Shown piece after piece: positions 36,355 to 45,732 of a stretch of 61,160 nt of DNA. A program made the translations under genes and the position numbers. Positions within the stretch are counted from its first letter, which is position 1; each line of letters opens with the position of its first letter. The DNA is taken from contig CAIRQX010000103.1 in the NCBI GenBank assembly GCA_903880855.1, forward strand, positions 1-61,160, read 5' to 3'. The notes under the pieces are model-generated. The model did not search any database, was not told the DNA's origin, and saw nothing but the letters and a program-made list of their open reading frames with translations. This DNA is from an uncultured Burkholderiales bacterium (GTDB lineage: Bacteria > Pseudomonadota > Gammaproteobacteria > Burkholderiales > Burkholderiaceae_C).

Positions 36355-37227
36355 TCAAGAATGCTTTTCTGGTTTGAGTCCAAAGTCGTAGTGCAATAAA
36401 TCCCAAGACTTTGGCGCCGGTGTGTTGTCAGGGTAGACAGGGGCAGTGCTCTTTTTAAGGTCTGCAATAAGACTCTTTTTAACACCAAAAACTGCGTCGC
36501 TTTCGAGCCAAGGGTCGCCTGCTAAAAACACGTGCGTTACAAGCGTTTCATAACCTGGCGACGATACATGGAAGTGCACGTGGGCAGGGCGCATGTAATG
36601 GCGTTTAGTGGCATCTAAGAGTTTTCCGACTGGGCCATCATTGGGAATGGGGTAGCTTGAAGGAACAATCGTTTTAAACCAGAAGCGACCATCCGCATCC
36701 GATTTAAATTGCGCGCGCATTTTGGGTTCACCATGGAGTTCGGGTTTTTGTGCGTCGTATAAGCCTTCTGCATCGGTATGCCACATATCGATGATCGCGC
36801 CGACAATCGGACTGCCATCAGGAGCTTTGATCGAACCTTCAATAAAAATCGGATCGCCTTCGTCTTCAGGCACCAAAGTAGCGCCATTTGCCGTCAATTT
36901 ATGCTCGCCTAAATAAAAGGGCCCCAAGACGGTAGTTTCTGTTGTCCCTTCAGGCATTCGGTGGTTGATCGCATCGACCAACATAGACACACCAAATACA
37001 TCGGATAACAAAATGAATTCTTGGCGGCGGTCATCACACATGTGGCCCGTCTTGGTTAAAAAATCAATCGCCTCTACCCATTCTTCTTGTGTAAGTTCCA
37101 CTTCTTTGACAAAAGCATGTGCATGGCGTGTGATGGCTTGCACGATTTGCTTGAGTCGCGGGTTATCACAGGCTCCAAATCTGTCTACTACGGCATCTGT
37201 CAGATTGTGTTCGGTGAAATCGAGCAT
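36355..37227 (-). CDS. Intradiol ring-cleavage dioxygenase, hydroxyquinol/catechol 1,2-type
   Basis: The protein has 290 residues from the ATG at 37227, preceded by TAGGA 7 bases upstream; a TTG further up is less likely. It has the N-terminal dimer domain of catechol/hydroxyquinol dioxygenases (about residues 1-100) and a catalytic beta domain with iron ligands in the SYPIPNDGPVGK tyrosine region and the HYMRPAHVHFHV histidines. Cleavage of hydroxyquinol to maleylacetate is the better fit by length and end, but catechol is possible. No maleylacetate reductase is in the window. Confidence 0.85.
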   Translation of the reverse strand: MLDFTEHNLTDAVVDRFGACDNPRLKQIVQAITRHAHAFVKEVELTQEEWVEAIDFLTKTGHMCDDRRQEFILLSDVFGVSMLVDAINHRMPEGTTETTVLGPFYLGEHKLTANGATLVPEDEGDPIFIEGSIKAPDGSPIVGAIIDMWHTDAEGLYDAQKPELHGEPKMRAQFKSDADGRFWFKTIVPSSYPIPNDGPVGKLLDATKRHYMRPAHVHFHVSSPGYETLVTHVFLAGDPWLESDAVFGVKKSLIADLKKSTAPVYPDNTPAPKSWDLLHYDFGLKPEKHS

Positions 37228-37308
37228 GTCATTTCCTATCAATATGGTGTGTATGTGAGGCCTTAGAGACCAAGCAGAGAGAGATATTACCGCCTAAACC
37301 TGCGAGAC

Positions 37309-38265
37309 TTAATGTGCGCTTTCGGTGTAAGAGGTTTCCACCAATTTAACCAAAGCATAGAGGGCTTGATTGACGGGTGTGGGAATGCCATGCGTGTGAC
37401 CACGTCTTACGACGAATCCATTGAGGTGGTCAATTTCGCTGATTTTGTGGCGCGCCATATCCTGTGCCGTCGATGACTTTTGCCCCGCCATAGCAACTGC
37501 AATTTGGGCAATAGTTTGCAGCGCTTCGGGCTCAGACATAAGGACGCCTTCTGCTTTTGCCACTGCAATCACCTCTTTCACCACGTCAGCTTGAGTGGAT
37601 CGGATGGATTCGCGTTCAGAAAGTTTGCCGTAGGACAGTTGAGACAGGCCAGAGATGGCGTTGAACGCGCAATTGACCATCAGCTTGGACCACAGCTCCA
37701 CCATCACGTTGTCAGAGATGTGAACAACCACGTGGGCGCTTGTAAAAATATCAGCTATGTCCGTCAAGGTTTGCTGAGGATGGCTCAACCTAGGAGGCGA
37801 CATGGTTCCGATAACCAAATCGCCTCTGCCGTGGTGCTTGACGCAACCTGGTGCAGTGATTTCGCTAGCAACATAGACAACAGCGGGTATCACAGCATTT
37901 TGCACATGGCGCGCAATCAGCAGGGAGTTTTCAACGCCATTTTGCAAACTGATGACGACAGCGTGTGCAGACAAGTGGGATGCGATATCTTGGGCTGCGG
38001 TCTCGCTGTCAGTTGATTTCACACAGAACAAGACCAAGTCAGCGTCCTTGACTGCAGAGACTTCTGTGCTGGTCTGAAGTGGGATGCTTTCGATGCTAGA
38101 AGAGTTTGCCAAATCGAGCTGAAGTCCGTTTTTGGCAATAGCTTGCATGTGCGCATGTCGGCCTATCAAAGTGACCGAATGTCCAGCACGTCCAAGCATC
38201 GCACCGTAAAAGCTGCCAACTGCGCCTGCGCCAACAACGGCGATTTTTTTGAATGGGGTATTCAG
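37309..38265 (-). CDS. panE: 2-dehydropantoate 2-reductase-like (PanE/ApbA family), CTG start
   Basis: No ATG, GTG or TTG precedes the Rossmann motif. Using CTG at 38265, with AGGA six bases upstream, gives 318 residues (LNTPFKKIAVVGAGAVGS), including the essential GxGxxG motif. The first ATG (38199) would remove it. The rest fits the PanE/ApbA family: LFCVKSTDSETAAQDI and the C-terminal KLMVNCAFNAISGLSQ segment with the catalytic lysine. It reduces ketopantoate or a related 2-keto acid; catabolic clusters often contain such homologues of unknown substrate. Confidence 0.85.
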   Translation of the reverse strand: MNTPFKKIAVVGAGAVGSFYGAMLGRAGHSVTLIGRHAHMQAIAKNGLQLDLANSSSIESIPLQTSTEVSAVKDADLVLFCVKSTDSETAAQDIASHLSAHAVVISLQNGVENSLLIARHVQNAVIPAVVYVASEITAPGCVKHHGRGDLVIGTMSPPRLSHPQQTLTDIADIFTSAHVVVHISDNVMVELWSKLMVNCAFNAISGLSQLSYGKLSERESIRSTQADVVKEVIAVAKAEGVLMSEPEALQTIAQIAVAMAGQKSSTAQDMARHKISEIDHLNGFVVRRGHTHGIPTPVNQALYALVKLVETSYTESAH

Positions 38266-38409
38266 AGAAAGTCCTAGGGATGGGGAATGCAGACGATTCT
38301 AATTTCTTGCACCAACGGATAACAAACCATAATTGCCCTCGTATACTTTTTACGCATTTCCGGTAAAACACCAACGTCCGCACTGATTACTTTTGAGGGT
38401 CTAGCCATT

Positions 38410-39207
38410 ATGGATAACCACTTGTCACAAGAAGCCGCCAGAACGATTTGGGGGAATTGGCAGAACAACACCAAGTTGGACGCATTACCCACAGCATACA
38501 GACCACAAAATCGTCAAGAAGGTTACGCTGTTCAAGCGATGCTGCCCATGGTGGCATCACGTACCGTATTGGGTTGGAAAATCGCCGCGACCAGTGCAGT
38601 GGGGCAAGCGCATATCAATGTCAGCGGCCCTATGGCGGGGCGGATTTTGTCTGGACAAGTTTTGCAAGATGGTGATGAAGTTCCCGCGCATGGCAATTGG
38701 ATGCGTGTGGCAGAACCAGAGATTGCTTTTGTCATGCGATCGGATCTTATTGCTCGCGCAACTGCATATTCGCTCGATGAGGTGATGCATGCTGTTGGCG
38801 CTTTGCATCCCTCGCTCGAGATACCCAATTCGCGCTATAGCGTTTTCACGGCAGTGGGGGAAGCGCAATTACTGGCAGACAATGCCTGCGCCCATCAATT
38901 TATCTTAGGCCCCCAAGCGCCAGAGTCTTGGCGAGACATAGATCTCAGCAAACACGCTGTCCACGCACAAGTCACTGCTTCAAACGGTGTGCCATGGAAG
39001 CGAGAAGGCACTGGTGCTGCAGTTTTAGGCGATCCTCGAATTGCACTCACTTGGTTAGTCAATGAACTCACGTCGCAAGACATCAGTTTGTACGCTGGCC
39101 AATTCGTCACCACTGGAACTTGCATGACACCACTGGAGCTGAACCCTGGCGATCATGTAGATGCAGACTTTGGAGTTCTAGGTAGGGTTGGATTGCGTTT
39201 TGGGTAA
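38410..39207 (+). CDS. 2-keto-4-pentenoate hydratase / fumarylacetoacetate hydrolase family
   Basis: The 265-residue protein starts MDNHLSQEAARTIWGNW and has the hydratase/decarboxylase pattern: VLGWKIAATS, EPEIAFVM with metal-binding glutamates and SLEIPNSRY. The C-terminal LNPGDHVDADFGVLGRVGL is typical of this group. It hydrates 2-oxopent-4-enoate-type products of meta-cleavage or decarboxylates oxalocrotonate. No extradiol dioxygenase is nearby, so its place is unclear. It is divergent from panE. Confidence 0.85.
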   Translation: MDNHLSQEAARTIWGNWQNNTKLDALPTAYRPQNRQEGYAVQAMLPMVASRTVLGWKIAATSAVGQAHINVSGPMAGRILSGQVLQDGDEVPAHGNWMRVAEPEIAFVMRSDLIARATAYSLDEVMHAVGALHPSLEIPNSRYSVFTAVGEAQLLADNACAHQFILGPQAPESWRDIDLSKHAVHAQVTASNGVPWKREGTGAAVLGDPRIALTWLVNELTSQDISLYAGQFVTTGTCMTPLELNPGDHVDADFGVLGRVGLRFG

Positions 39208-39237
39208 TGCAAAAGCGTAGCGTTTCGTAAATTTAAT

Positions 39238-40044
39238 TTACTGCGAAGCCATCAACGCATCATCAAAAATCGCAACGGCTCGCGTCCACCCCGCGGATGC
39301 GCCGCGAATTTTGTGAGGAAAGCAGCTGATATAAAAGCCTGTGGGTGGCAAGCTTTCTAGGTTGTGCATTTTTTCGATATGGCAGTAACCAATATCGCGT
39401 CCTGCTTTGTGGCCTTCCCAAATCAGCGAAGCGTCTTGGGACTCGCCGTATTTCTGTGCGGTGTGTACAAAGGGCGCATCCCAGCTCCAAGCATCGGTAC
39501 CAGTGAGTCGCACGCCACGTTCTAATAAATACATGGTGGCTTCGTATCCCATGCCGCATCCACTCGACACGTAGTCATTGGATCCATACCGTGAACCAGC
39601 ACGTGTGTTGATCACCACAATTTCTAAGGGACTCAAGCTGTGTTGAATGCGCGCCAATTCGGCTTCGACATCTTCTGCGGTGACGACATAGCCGTCTGCA
39701 AAATGGCGGAAATCTAATTTGACGCCTGGTTGAAAGCACCACTCCAGCGGGACGTCATGGATAGCAATAGCCGGCTTTTTCTGCCCCAAGGCTTTGTCCA
39801 TCGTGGAGTGAAAGTGATAGGGCGCATCAAGGTGTGTACCGTTGTGGGTAGACAGATGCACAAATTCGACAGCCCAACCTTCTCCATCGGGCAAGTCTTC
39901 TTTTTTCAAGCCTGGAAAAAAAGGCTCTATTTGCGCAAATGTATTGTCATGCGTGAAGTATTCAATCTTGGGGGCAAAGGCGGGTGGGTCACTGATGACG
40001 TCGTTTTCTAAGAATATGGAGAGGTCTACAAATTTACGTGCCAT
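39238..40044 (-). CDS. Cyclase-family (kynurenine formamidase-like) hydrolase
   Basis: The 268-residue protein carries the signature LSTHNGTHLDAPYHF (HxGTHxDxPxH) of the cyclase/KynB family, with metal-binding His and Asp residues. RAGSRYGSNDYVSSGCGMG and DAWSWDAPFV are also characteristic of this subgroup. Members hydrolyse cyclic or N-formyl compounds; related genes occur in isatin or aromatic degradation. It precedes a dienelactone hydrolase gene (upstream on the minus strand), so the two are probably in one transcript. Confidence 0.85.
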   Translation of the reverse strand: MARKFVDLSIFLENDVISDPPAFAPKIEYFTHDNTFAQIEPFFPGLKKEDLPDGEGWAVEFVHLSTHNGTHLDAPYHFHSTMDKALGQKKPAIAIHDVPLEWCFQPGVKLDFRHFADGYVVTAEDVEAELARIQHSLSPLEIVVINTRAGSRYGSNDYVSSGCGMGYEATMYLLERGVRLTGTDAWSWDAPFVHTAQKYGESQDASLIWEGHKAGRDIGYCHIEKMHNLESLPPTGFYISCFPHKIRGASAGWTRAVAIFDDALMASQ

Positions 40045-40059
40045 GCGTTGCTCCAGTTT

Positions 40060-40791
40060 TTAAGGTTTTAAAGTTCTGCCGAACAAATCAAACAGTCTCT
40101 CCCAATGCCTTTCCGCTCCGTGCTTTTCATAGACTGCACGCTGGGGAAATACAAAGCCGTGTTCGGCTTTAGGGAACCATTCAATACGGTGTTTGTTCTT
40201 GGCCTCCACCAAGGCTTGCTCGAGTTGGCGGATGTCTTCTGGCGGCGCCCATTTGTCAATTTCAGCGCAAGCGAAATAACTTTCGCAGCGGATTTTGGGC
40301 GGCATGCGGTGCGGTGAATCGGCATCGTCGGTGACCATATTGGCGCCATGGATGGACGCAATGCTTTGGAAGCGGTCTGGGAAATCTGCTGCTGCCCACA
40401 TCACGAATGGGCCGCTCATGCAGTAGCCAACAGCGCCAATTCTTGTTGCGTCTGCGTGAGAGTTTTGGTCTACATACGACAGCATGGCTTGTGTGTCTGC
40501 ATGGCTGGTGTGTGCGTTCAAAGAATGCATATGCGCGAACATCTCTTCAAGTTGCTCAGGCGTGCGTTCTTTGAGGTAATAGTCTCTGGTGCGTCGGTAG
40601 TAAAGATTGGGCAACACGACAAAGTAGCCGACAGTGGCAAAGCGCCTTGCCATATCGTGCAACTCTTCGCGTTTGCCTGGGGCATCCATATAAAACAAGA
40701 TAACGGGGAAGGGGCCGTTTTCTTCGGGGTAGACCACGAAGCTGTTCATCAAGCCGTCGGCGGTTGGGATGTCGATGTGGTGTTCAATCAT
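40060..40791 (-). CDS. Dienelactone hydrolase family protein
   Basis: The 243-residue alpha/beta hydrolase has the DLH nucleophile motif GYCMSGPFV (Cys in GxCxG) and the active-site His in AEHGFVFP. True dienelactone hydrolase converts dienelactone to maleylacetate, which would link with the hydroxyquinol-type dioxygenase above, but other ester substrates are common in the family. It is followed on the minus strand by the cyclase-family gene and faces umuD with 80 bases between. Confidence 0.85.
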   Translation of the reverse strand: MIEHHIDIPTADGLMNSFVVYPEENGPFPVILFYMDAPGKREELHDMARRFATVGYFVVLPNLYYRRTRDYYLKERTPEQLEEMFAHMHSLNAHTSHADTQAMLSYVDQNSHADATRIGAVGYCMSGPFVMWAAADFPDRFQSIASIHGANMVTDDADSPHRMPPKIRCESYFACAEIDKWAPPEDIRQLEQALVEAKNKHRIEWFPKAEHGFVFPQRAVYEKHGAERHWERLFDLFGRTLKP

Positions 40792-40820
40792 GTGTGTCTC
40801 CTTGTTATGGTTTTAACGTA

Positions 40821-40860
40821 TTGCCATAAAAATCTTGCAATACTGTATATAAAAACAGTA
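40821..40860 (+). promoter_or_regulatory. LexA box and promoter of umuDC
   Basis: TACTGTATATAAAAACAGTA at 40841-40860 contains a perfect LexA motif (CTGT-N8-ACAG). TTGCCA at 40821 and TGTATA at 40844 are 17 bases apart and may be the -35 and -10, so bound LexA would cover the promoter. The umuD start is 11 bases downstream. Confidence 0.9.
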
Positions 40861-40871
40861 TTATAGGATTT

Positions 40872-41312
40872 ATGCCAATTTCATCGAATCTATTAAACCA
40901 CCCCCGCCAAGTCCTTTCTGTCCCGCTTTATTTAGACGTCTGCGCTTGGAAAGTCCCCGCCGGTTTTCCTTCCCCGGCCGCCGACCACACCCAAGAGCGG
41001 GTGGATCTCAACAAAGAACTCATCCGTAACAAAGACGCGACCTATCTTTTTCGGGTGAAAGGCGACTCTATGACCGGGGCGGGCATTTATGAGGGCGACA
41101 CCTTGGTGGTAGACCGTAGCGTGACGCCCAAGCACAACCACATCGTGCTCGCTTTGTTGAACAACGAATTCACCGTCAAGCGCTTGTATCGGCGTGGTGG
41201 TGTGGTCAAGCTGGTGGCAGAGAACAATATTTATCCTGTTCGGCTCATCAAGGAAGAGGATGACTTTGTGGTCTGGGGTGTTGTCACCTTCAATCTGCAC
41301 AAGCTGTGTTAG
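40872..41312 (+). CDS. umuD: UmuD-like S24 peptidase, SOS mutagenesis protein
   Basis: The 146-residue protein has the UmuD self-cleavage site Ala30-Gly31 in [11 protein letters not shown] and the Ser/Lys dyad Ser66 (GDSMTGAGI) and Lys103 (NEFTVKRL). RecA-stimulated cleavage yields UmuD', the partner of UmuC in DNA polymerase V. The start has TAGGA close upstream. A perfect LexA box precedes it. umuC begins four bases after the stop. Confidence 0.95.
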   Translation: MPISSNLLNHPRQVLSVPLYLDVCAWKVPAGFPSPAADHTQERVDLNKELIRNKDATYLFRVKGDSMTGAGIYEGDTLVVDRSVTPKHNHIVLALLNNEFTVKRLYRRGGVVKLVAENNIYPVRLIKEEDDFVVWGVVTFNLHKLC

Positions 41313-41316
41313 CCGT

Positions 41317-42591
41317 ATGTCTGTGCAGATTCAGCAATTGGCATTGGTCGACTGCAATAACTTTTACGTCAGCTGCGAAAGGGTTTTTCGTCCAGACTTG
41401 AAAGACGTGCCTGTCGTGGTGTTGTCGAACAACGATGGATGCGTTGTTTCGCGTTCGAACGAATCGAAAACGCTCGGCATCAAGATGGGGCAACCATGGT
41501 TTGAATGCAAAGCGTTAGCGGAGGAACATGGCATCTTGGCGCTGAGTTCGAACTATGCGCTCTATGCCGATATGTCGAACAGGGTGATGGCGATTTTGAG
41601 TGACTACTCGCCAAGGCATGAGGTCTATTCCATCGATGAGTGCTTTGTCGATCTCACGGGCACGCCACACCTGAAAGAGACGAGTTACCAAATGCGTGAG
41701 CGTGTCATCGCATGGACCGGTATTCCTGTTTGCGTAGGCATTGGGCCGACCAAAACCTTGGCCAAATTGGCGAACCATATTGCCAAGAAGCACCCGCGCT
41801 CCAAAGGTGTTTTCAATTACAACGATCTCACGTCTACCCAACAAGACAGTTTGCTCAACCGCATTGCGGTAGACGAGGTGTGGGGTGTAGGACGCAAACT
41901 CACTGTGCGCTTAGCCGAGCATGGCATTCACACGGTACAAGATTTACGCGTGGCGCATTTGCCCACATTGCGCGCCGCCTTTGGCGTAGTGATGGAAAAG
42001 ACACAACGTGAATTGCAAGGCATTGCATGCATCGATCTAGAAGACGTGACGCCTGCTAAAAAGCAAATCATTGCGAGTCGTTCCTTTGGACAAGCCGTGT
42101 ACGACGTCGACGTATTGAAAGACGCGATGAGCACATTTGTTGCCAATGCTTGTGCCAAGCTCAGAGCGCAAGAGTCGCATACATCGGTGATTCAAGTGTT
42201 TTTACAAACCAATCGGTTTCGCCTTGACCAAGCGCAATACATGCCTTCTTTGTCAGTGCCGCTACCGCAACCTACGAACGACAGCTTGGTTGTGAACCGA
42301 TGGGCTGACTATTTGGTGGGGCGGATGTTCAAGCCAGACTATGCGTATAAGAAAGCAGGCATTATGTTGAGTGAAATCGCACCCATCACACATCTGCAAA
42401 GTGATTGGCTAGAACCGCGCCAAGCGCCTCCAGCAAATCTTATGACCGCAGTGGATGCTTTGAACAAACGTTTTGGGCGCGGCTTTGTGAAGATCTCCAC
42501 CCAAGGTGCTTTTAGCCAATGGCAGATGCGACAAGAAAGAAAGTCACCGAACTACACCACCGATTGGGCGTCGCTGCCGCTGGTGGCCTAA
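41317..42591 (+). CDS. umuC: DNA polymerase V catalytic subunit UmuC
   Basis: The 424-residue Y-family polymerase starts [21 protein letters not shown], with metal ligands in [12 protein letters not shown] and [10 protein letters not shown], and a little-finger domain. With UmuD' it performs error-prone translesion synthesis. Start choice: four bases after umuD; upstream in-frame codons lie inside umuD and are rejected. It converges on an SDR gene, with stops one base apart. The operon lies within a catabolic region, whose genes are otherwise unrelated. Confidence 0.96.
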   Translation: MSVQIQQLALVDCNNFYVSCERVFRPDLKDVPVVVLSNNDGCVVSRSNESKTLGIKMGQPWFECKALAEEHGILALSSNYALYADMSNRVMAILSDYSPRHEVYSIDECFVDLTGTPHLKETSYQMRERVIAWTGIPVCVGIGPTKTLAKLANHIAKKHPRSKGVFNYNDLTSTQQDSLLNRIAVDEVWGVGRKLTVRLAEHGIHTVQDLRVAHLPTLRAAFGVVMEKTQRELQGIACIDLEDVTPAKKQIIASRSFGQAVYDVDVLKDAMSTFVANACAKLRAQESHTSVIQVFLQTNRFRLDQAQYMPSLSVPLPQPTNDSLVVNRWADYLVGRMFKPDYAYKKAGIMLSEIAPITHLQSDWLEPRQAPPANLMTAVDALNKRFGRGFVKISTQGAFSQWQMRQERKSPNYTTDWASLPLVA

Positions 42592-42592
42592 A

Positions 42593-43363
42593 TCACATGA
42601 TGGACAAACCACCATCGACCATGAGGGATGTTCCTGTGATGAAGGACGCTTCATCTGATGCGAGCCAAAGAATAGGGGCTGCAATTTCTTCAGGTGAGGC
42701 CCAACGACCTAAGAGAGACGTAGTTTGTCTTTCCGTTTTGAGTTTTTCAATATCTTTACCAGCAGCAGTGGCTTTGTTGATATGAAAGTCTGTCAAGGTA
42801 GAACCTGGGCACACAGCATTCACACGCACACCATGCGAGGCTTCTTCAAAGGCTAAGGTACGCGTCATCGCCAATTGCGCAGCCTTGGTAGCGTCGTAAA
42901 GGCCCATGCCTTTGCGTCCAGTGACGGCATAGCAAGACGCAACATTCACAATGCTGCCTTTTCCGCTCGATCGCAATGCCGGCAAAGCAGCTTTGGCGTA
43001 ATTGGCGCAACCAATCAGGTTCACGCCCACTATGGCCTGCCATTCGGCAGTTGTAGCGTTAGCAAGAGCCGAGTAATTGCGCATCGATGCGTTGTTGACC
43101 AATATGTCTAGCTTGCCCCAAGCCTGCAGTGTTTTTTCAATGGCAGCCAATGCTTGGGCTTCATGCGATACATCTGCGGTGTGTACAAGTAGACGAGCGT
43201 GCGGGAGGGCTAGTTTGATGGCTTCGAGCGTACGGTCCAAAGCAGCAAGGTCGGCATCTACCAAGGTTACCGATGCACCTTCACGACAAAACAAAAGTGC
43301 TGTAGCAGCACCGATACCTGCACCTGCACCCGTGATGATGGCGGTTTTGTCGAGAAGTCGCAT
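42593..43363 (-). CDS. Short-chain dehydrogenase/reductase
   Basis: The 256-residue protein is a classical SDR: TGAGAGIGAA cofactor motif, NNAS, the catalytic YDATK, and a C-terminal IMVDGG. Substrate unknown. It is 6 bases downstream of the Bug-family gene (43370-44353) on the same strand and shares a cluster with a Rieske oxygenase, so it may act on the diol or alcohol product of an aromatic oxidation. Confidence 0.88.
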   Translation of the reverse strand: MRLLDKTAIITGAGAGIGAATALLFCREGASVTLVDADLAALDRTLEAIKLALPHARLLVHTADVSHEAQALAAIEKTLQAWGKLDILVNNASMRNYSALANATTAEWQAIVGVNLIGCANYAKAALPALRSSGKGSIVNVASCYAVTGRKGMGLYDATKAAQLAMTRTLAFEEASHGVRVNAVCPGSTLTDFHINKATAAGKDIEKLKTERQTTSLLGRWASPEEIAAPILWLASDEASFITGTSLMVDGGLSIM

Positions 43364-43369
43364 AAAGGC

Positions 43370-44353
43370 TTAATCTGCTTTAGCGCCAGTGAGTTTGATC
43401 ACTTTGCCCCAACGTGGAATCTCAGAAACAATCCAATTGCGGAACTGCTCAGGCGTGCCAGCAATGATTTCGAACTCCATAGATTCCAATTTCTCTTTAA
43501 CCTCAGGGGAGCGCAATATCTTTACAAGCTCTTTGTTGTAACGGTCAATGATGGGTTTGGGTGTGCCTGCGGTTGTGAGAAAACCGATCCAAGAGGTTGC
43601 TAAAAAATCTGGGTAGCCAGACTCAATCAATGTGGGGATGGTTGGTGTGCTTGCGAATCTTTTTTGACCCGATGTAGCAATCAAGCGAAGACGGCCTTCT
43701 TTTAAAAATTGTTGGACGTTGCCAGGTACTAAAAAAGCTGCATCCACATTGCCAGCGATCAAGTCTGTGACAGCAGGGCCAGCGCCTCGGTAGGGGATAT
43801 GTGTCAAATCAATGCTTGCAGCCACTTTGAGCATTTCCATCGTGAGGTGCGATGCACTACCAACTGCAATAGAGGCATAGGACATTTTGTGAGCATTATT
43901 TTTGGCATACGCCACAAACTCAGGCACGCTCTTGATGGGTAGAGCAGGATTTACCACCAAGTACTGCGGGGTTGTAACCGCCAGTGTGATAGGTGCTAAA
44001 TCTTTCACAGGGTCGTAAGGCATTTTGTCGAAAAGGCTCACGTTGATAGCCAAGGGACCGTTGTAGCCAATCAAAAGGGTATGCCCATCAGGAGGCGATT
44101 TGGCAACAAAATCTGCCCCAATGTTTCCACCCGCACCGGGTTTGTTTTCTACGACAACTGGTTGGCCAATTGCTTCGGAAAGCTTGGGTGCCACGATGCG
44201 CGCAAGTACATCGTTGGTGCTACCAACGATAGGAACAATGATTTTGACGGATTTGCTGGGTGACCACTCTTGTGCATACGCGGAGAAGTTGACGCCACCA
44301 AAAATGAGTGCGACAAGCGCGAATTTCCAACGGATTAATTGATTCACAAACAT
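43370..44353 (-). CDS. Bug-family periplasmic substrate-binding protein (TctC-like)
   Basis: The 327-residue protein has a signal peptide (LIFGGVNFSAYAQ) and the Bug pattern: VKIIVPIVGSTNDVLARIV, ENKPGAGGNIGADFVAKS and HIPYRGAGPAVTDLIAGNVD. These proteins bind carboxylates or amides for tripartite tricarboxylate transporters; TctA and TctB genes are not in the window. It lies between an SDR gene and a Rieske oxygenase gene in the same orientation, so it may bind an aromatic acid. Confidence 0.92.
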   Translation of the reverse strand: MFVNQLIRWKFALVALIFGGVNFSAYAQEWSPSKSVKIIVPIVGSTNDVLARIVAPKLSEAIGQPVVVENKPGAGGNIGADFVAKSPPDGHTLLIGYNGPLAINVSLFDKMPYDPVKDLAPITLAVTTPQYLVVNPALPIKSVPEFVAYAKNNAHKMSYASIAVGSASHLTMEMLKVAASIDLTHIPYRGAGPAVTDLIAGNVDAAFLVPGNVQQFLKEGRLRLIATSGQKRFASTPTIPTLIESGYPDFLATSWIGFLTTAGTPKPIIDRYNKELVKILRSPEVKEKLESMEFEIIAGTPEQFRNWIVSEIPRWGKVIKLTGAKAD

Positions 44354-44374
44354 GTCCTAAAAAATAGCTGCAGG

Positions 44375-45649
44375 TTAAATAGAGAAAAGTGGTTGGTCTA
44401 ATCCATCCGATAAGTTGTCCCGTGCCCATGACACTGGGTCTATGTCGCGCTTCAAAAGAACGCCGGCAGCGCGCACGCGCTGGTCTTTGGCGTCCAGTGC
44501 AGGAGGCTCCGTACCTTTTTCTAATCCAACGGCTGCTTCGTGCAACATGCGTCGCGCCATCACAATGGCTTTGTCTGTGGGAAGTAATTTCTCCTCAGCA
44601 TGGTTTTGGATGGAGCCCATGCTTTCTTGCAAAGAATAGTCTTGGGCTGAAAAACCAAATACGCCGCTATAAGCGCGCTTTTCTTTTTGCGCTTGGCGGT
44701 CCATCAAGTAATCGTTCTTGTAATTGGACTTCGGAACAAAGCTACCGGGTGCTTCATATTCAACATGGATACCAAGACCGGCTTCCATCGCTTCACGCTC
44801 TTCATTCGACAGTGGCTGATTGGGTTGCCAGTTCATGCTCCACGCCCAGCAGCTGTGGTCATCAATCGGTACCCAAATATGTCCACCCAATGCGTGATGG
44901 CCAAATGGTGGAATCAGCGTGAACCAAGGGAACAACCATTGGGTGATGCGCCAGTAATAAGAGTCTGGTTCGCCATTGCGCCGGCCAAATAAAGTCAAGC
45001 CAAAATTATTTTTCTCAATCTCAAACACTACATTGCCATCGGCCTTGATGTAGTCCAAGCCCTTGACACCTTTATGCATGGGGTCGTTATCGACTTCGTA
45101 GCGATGCACATAAGACACGTGACTGGTATCAATACCGCCTTCCATCGCTTGCAGGTAGTTGGAATATTGGATGCGTTTAGAGACGAACACATGGCTCTCG
45201 GGTAAGTTGCACCATTCCAATTCAGGCGGCTCCGGCTTTTTATCTGCAGGCCCCATGAACGCCCAGACGATACCGCCACGTTCTACGCAGGGGTAGCCTT
45301 TGATATGCATATGCTCGCAGGCTTTAGGTGCGGAGGGAACTTCCACGCATTTGCCGTCACCATTGAACTTAAGTCCGTGATAGGCACAACGAATACCATT
45401 TTCTTCATTGCGACCAAAAAACAAAGACACACCGCGATGCGAACAAAACTCACTTATCAAACAAGCTTTGCCGTCAGTGTTACGAAAAGCCAAAAGCTTT
45501 TCACCCAATAATTGTACTTTGACTTGTGGGCCATCTGGTTGGGTAATTTCGTTTGACATCAATGCCGGCACCCAGTAGCGGCGCATCAAATTTCCCATGC
45601 GGGTGCCTGCATCTGTGTGTATCAGTGTTTCTGCCATGTCTTTATTCAT
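44375..45649 (-). CDS. Rieske-type aromatic ring-hydroxylating oxygenase, alpha subunit
   Basis: The 424-residue protein has the Rieske ligands Cys69-x-His71 and Cys88-x2-His91 (CSHRG and CAYHG) and a mononuclear iron site around GGIDTSHVSYVHR. Length and motifs resemble phthalate 4,5-dioxygenase-type oxygenases and O-demethylases. The ribosome site AGAAGG is close before the ATG. No ferredoxin or reductase component is in the window, so electrons must come from elsewhere. Substrate unknown. Confidence 0.88.
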   Translation of the reverse strand: MNKDMAETLIHTDAGTRMGNLMRRYWVPALMSNEITQPDGPQVKVQLLGEKLLAFRNTDGKACLISEFCSHRGVSLFFGRNEENGIRCAYHGLKFNGDGKCVEVPSAPKACEHMHIKGYPCVERGGIVWAFMGPADKKPEPPELEWCNLPESHVFVSKRIQYSNYLQAMEGGIDTSHVSYVHRYEVDNDPMHKGVKGLDYIKADGNVVFEIEKNNFGLTLFGRRNGEPDSYYWRITQWLFPWFTLIPPFGHHALGGHIWVPIDDHSCWAWSMNWQPNQPLSNEEREAMEAGLGIHVEYEAPGSFVPKSNYKNDYLMDRQAQKEKRAYSGVFGFSAQDYSLQESMGSIQNHAEEKLLPTDKAIVMARRMLHEAAVGLEKGTEPPALDAKDQRVRAAGVLLKRDIDPVSWARDNLSDGLDQPLFSI

Positions 45650-45732
45650 AATGCCTTCTCCGTCTACTTGTTTTAAACGCTGCCGTAGGATATCAGGCTA
45701 TTCCTATTACCTTAAGAAGGTTTCATCCATCT

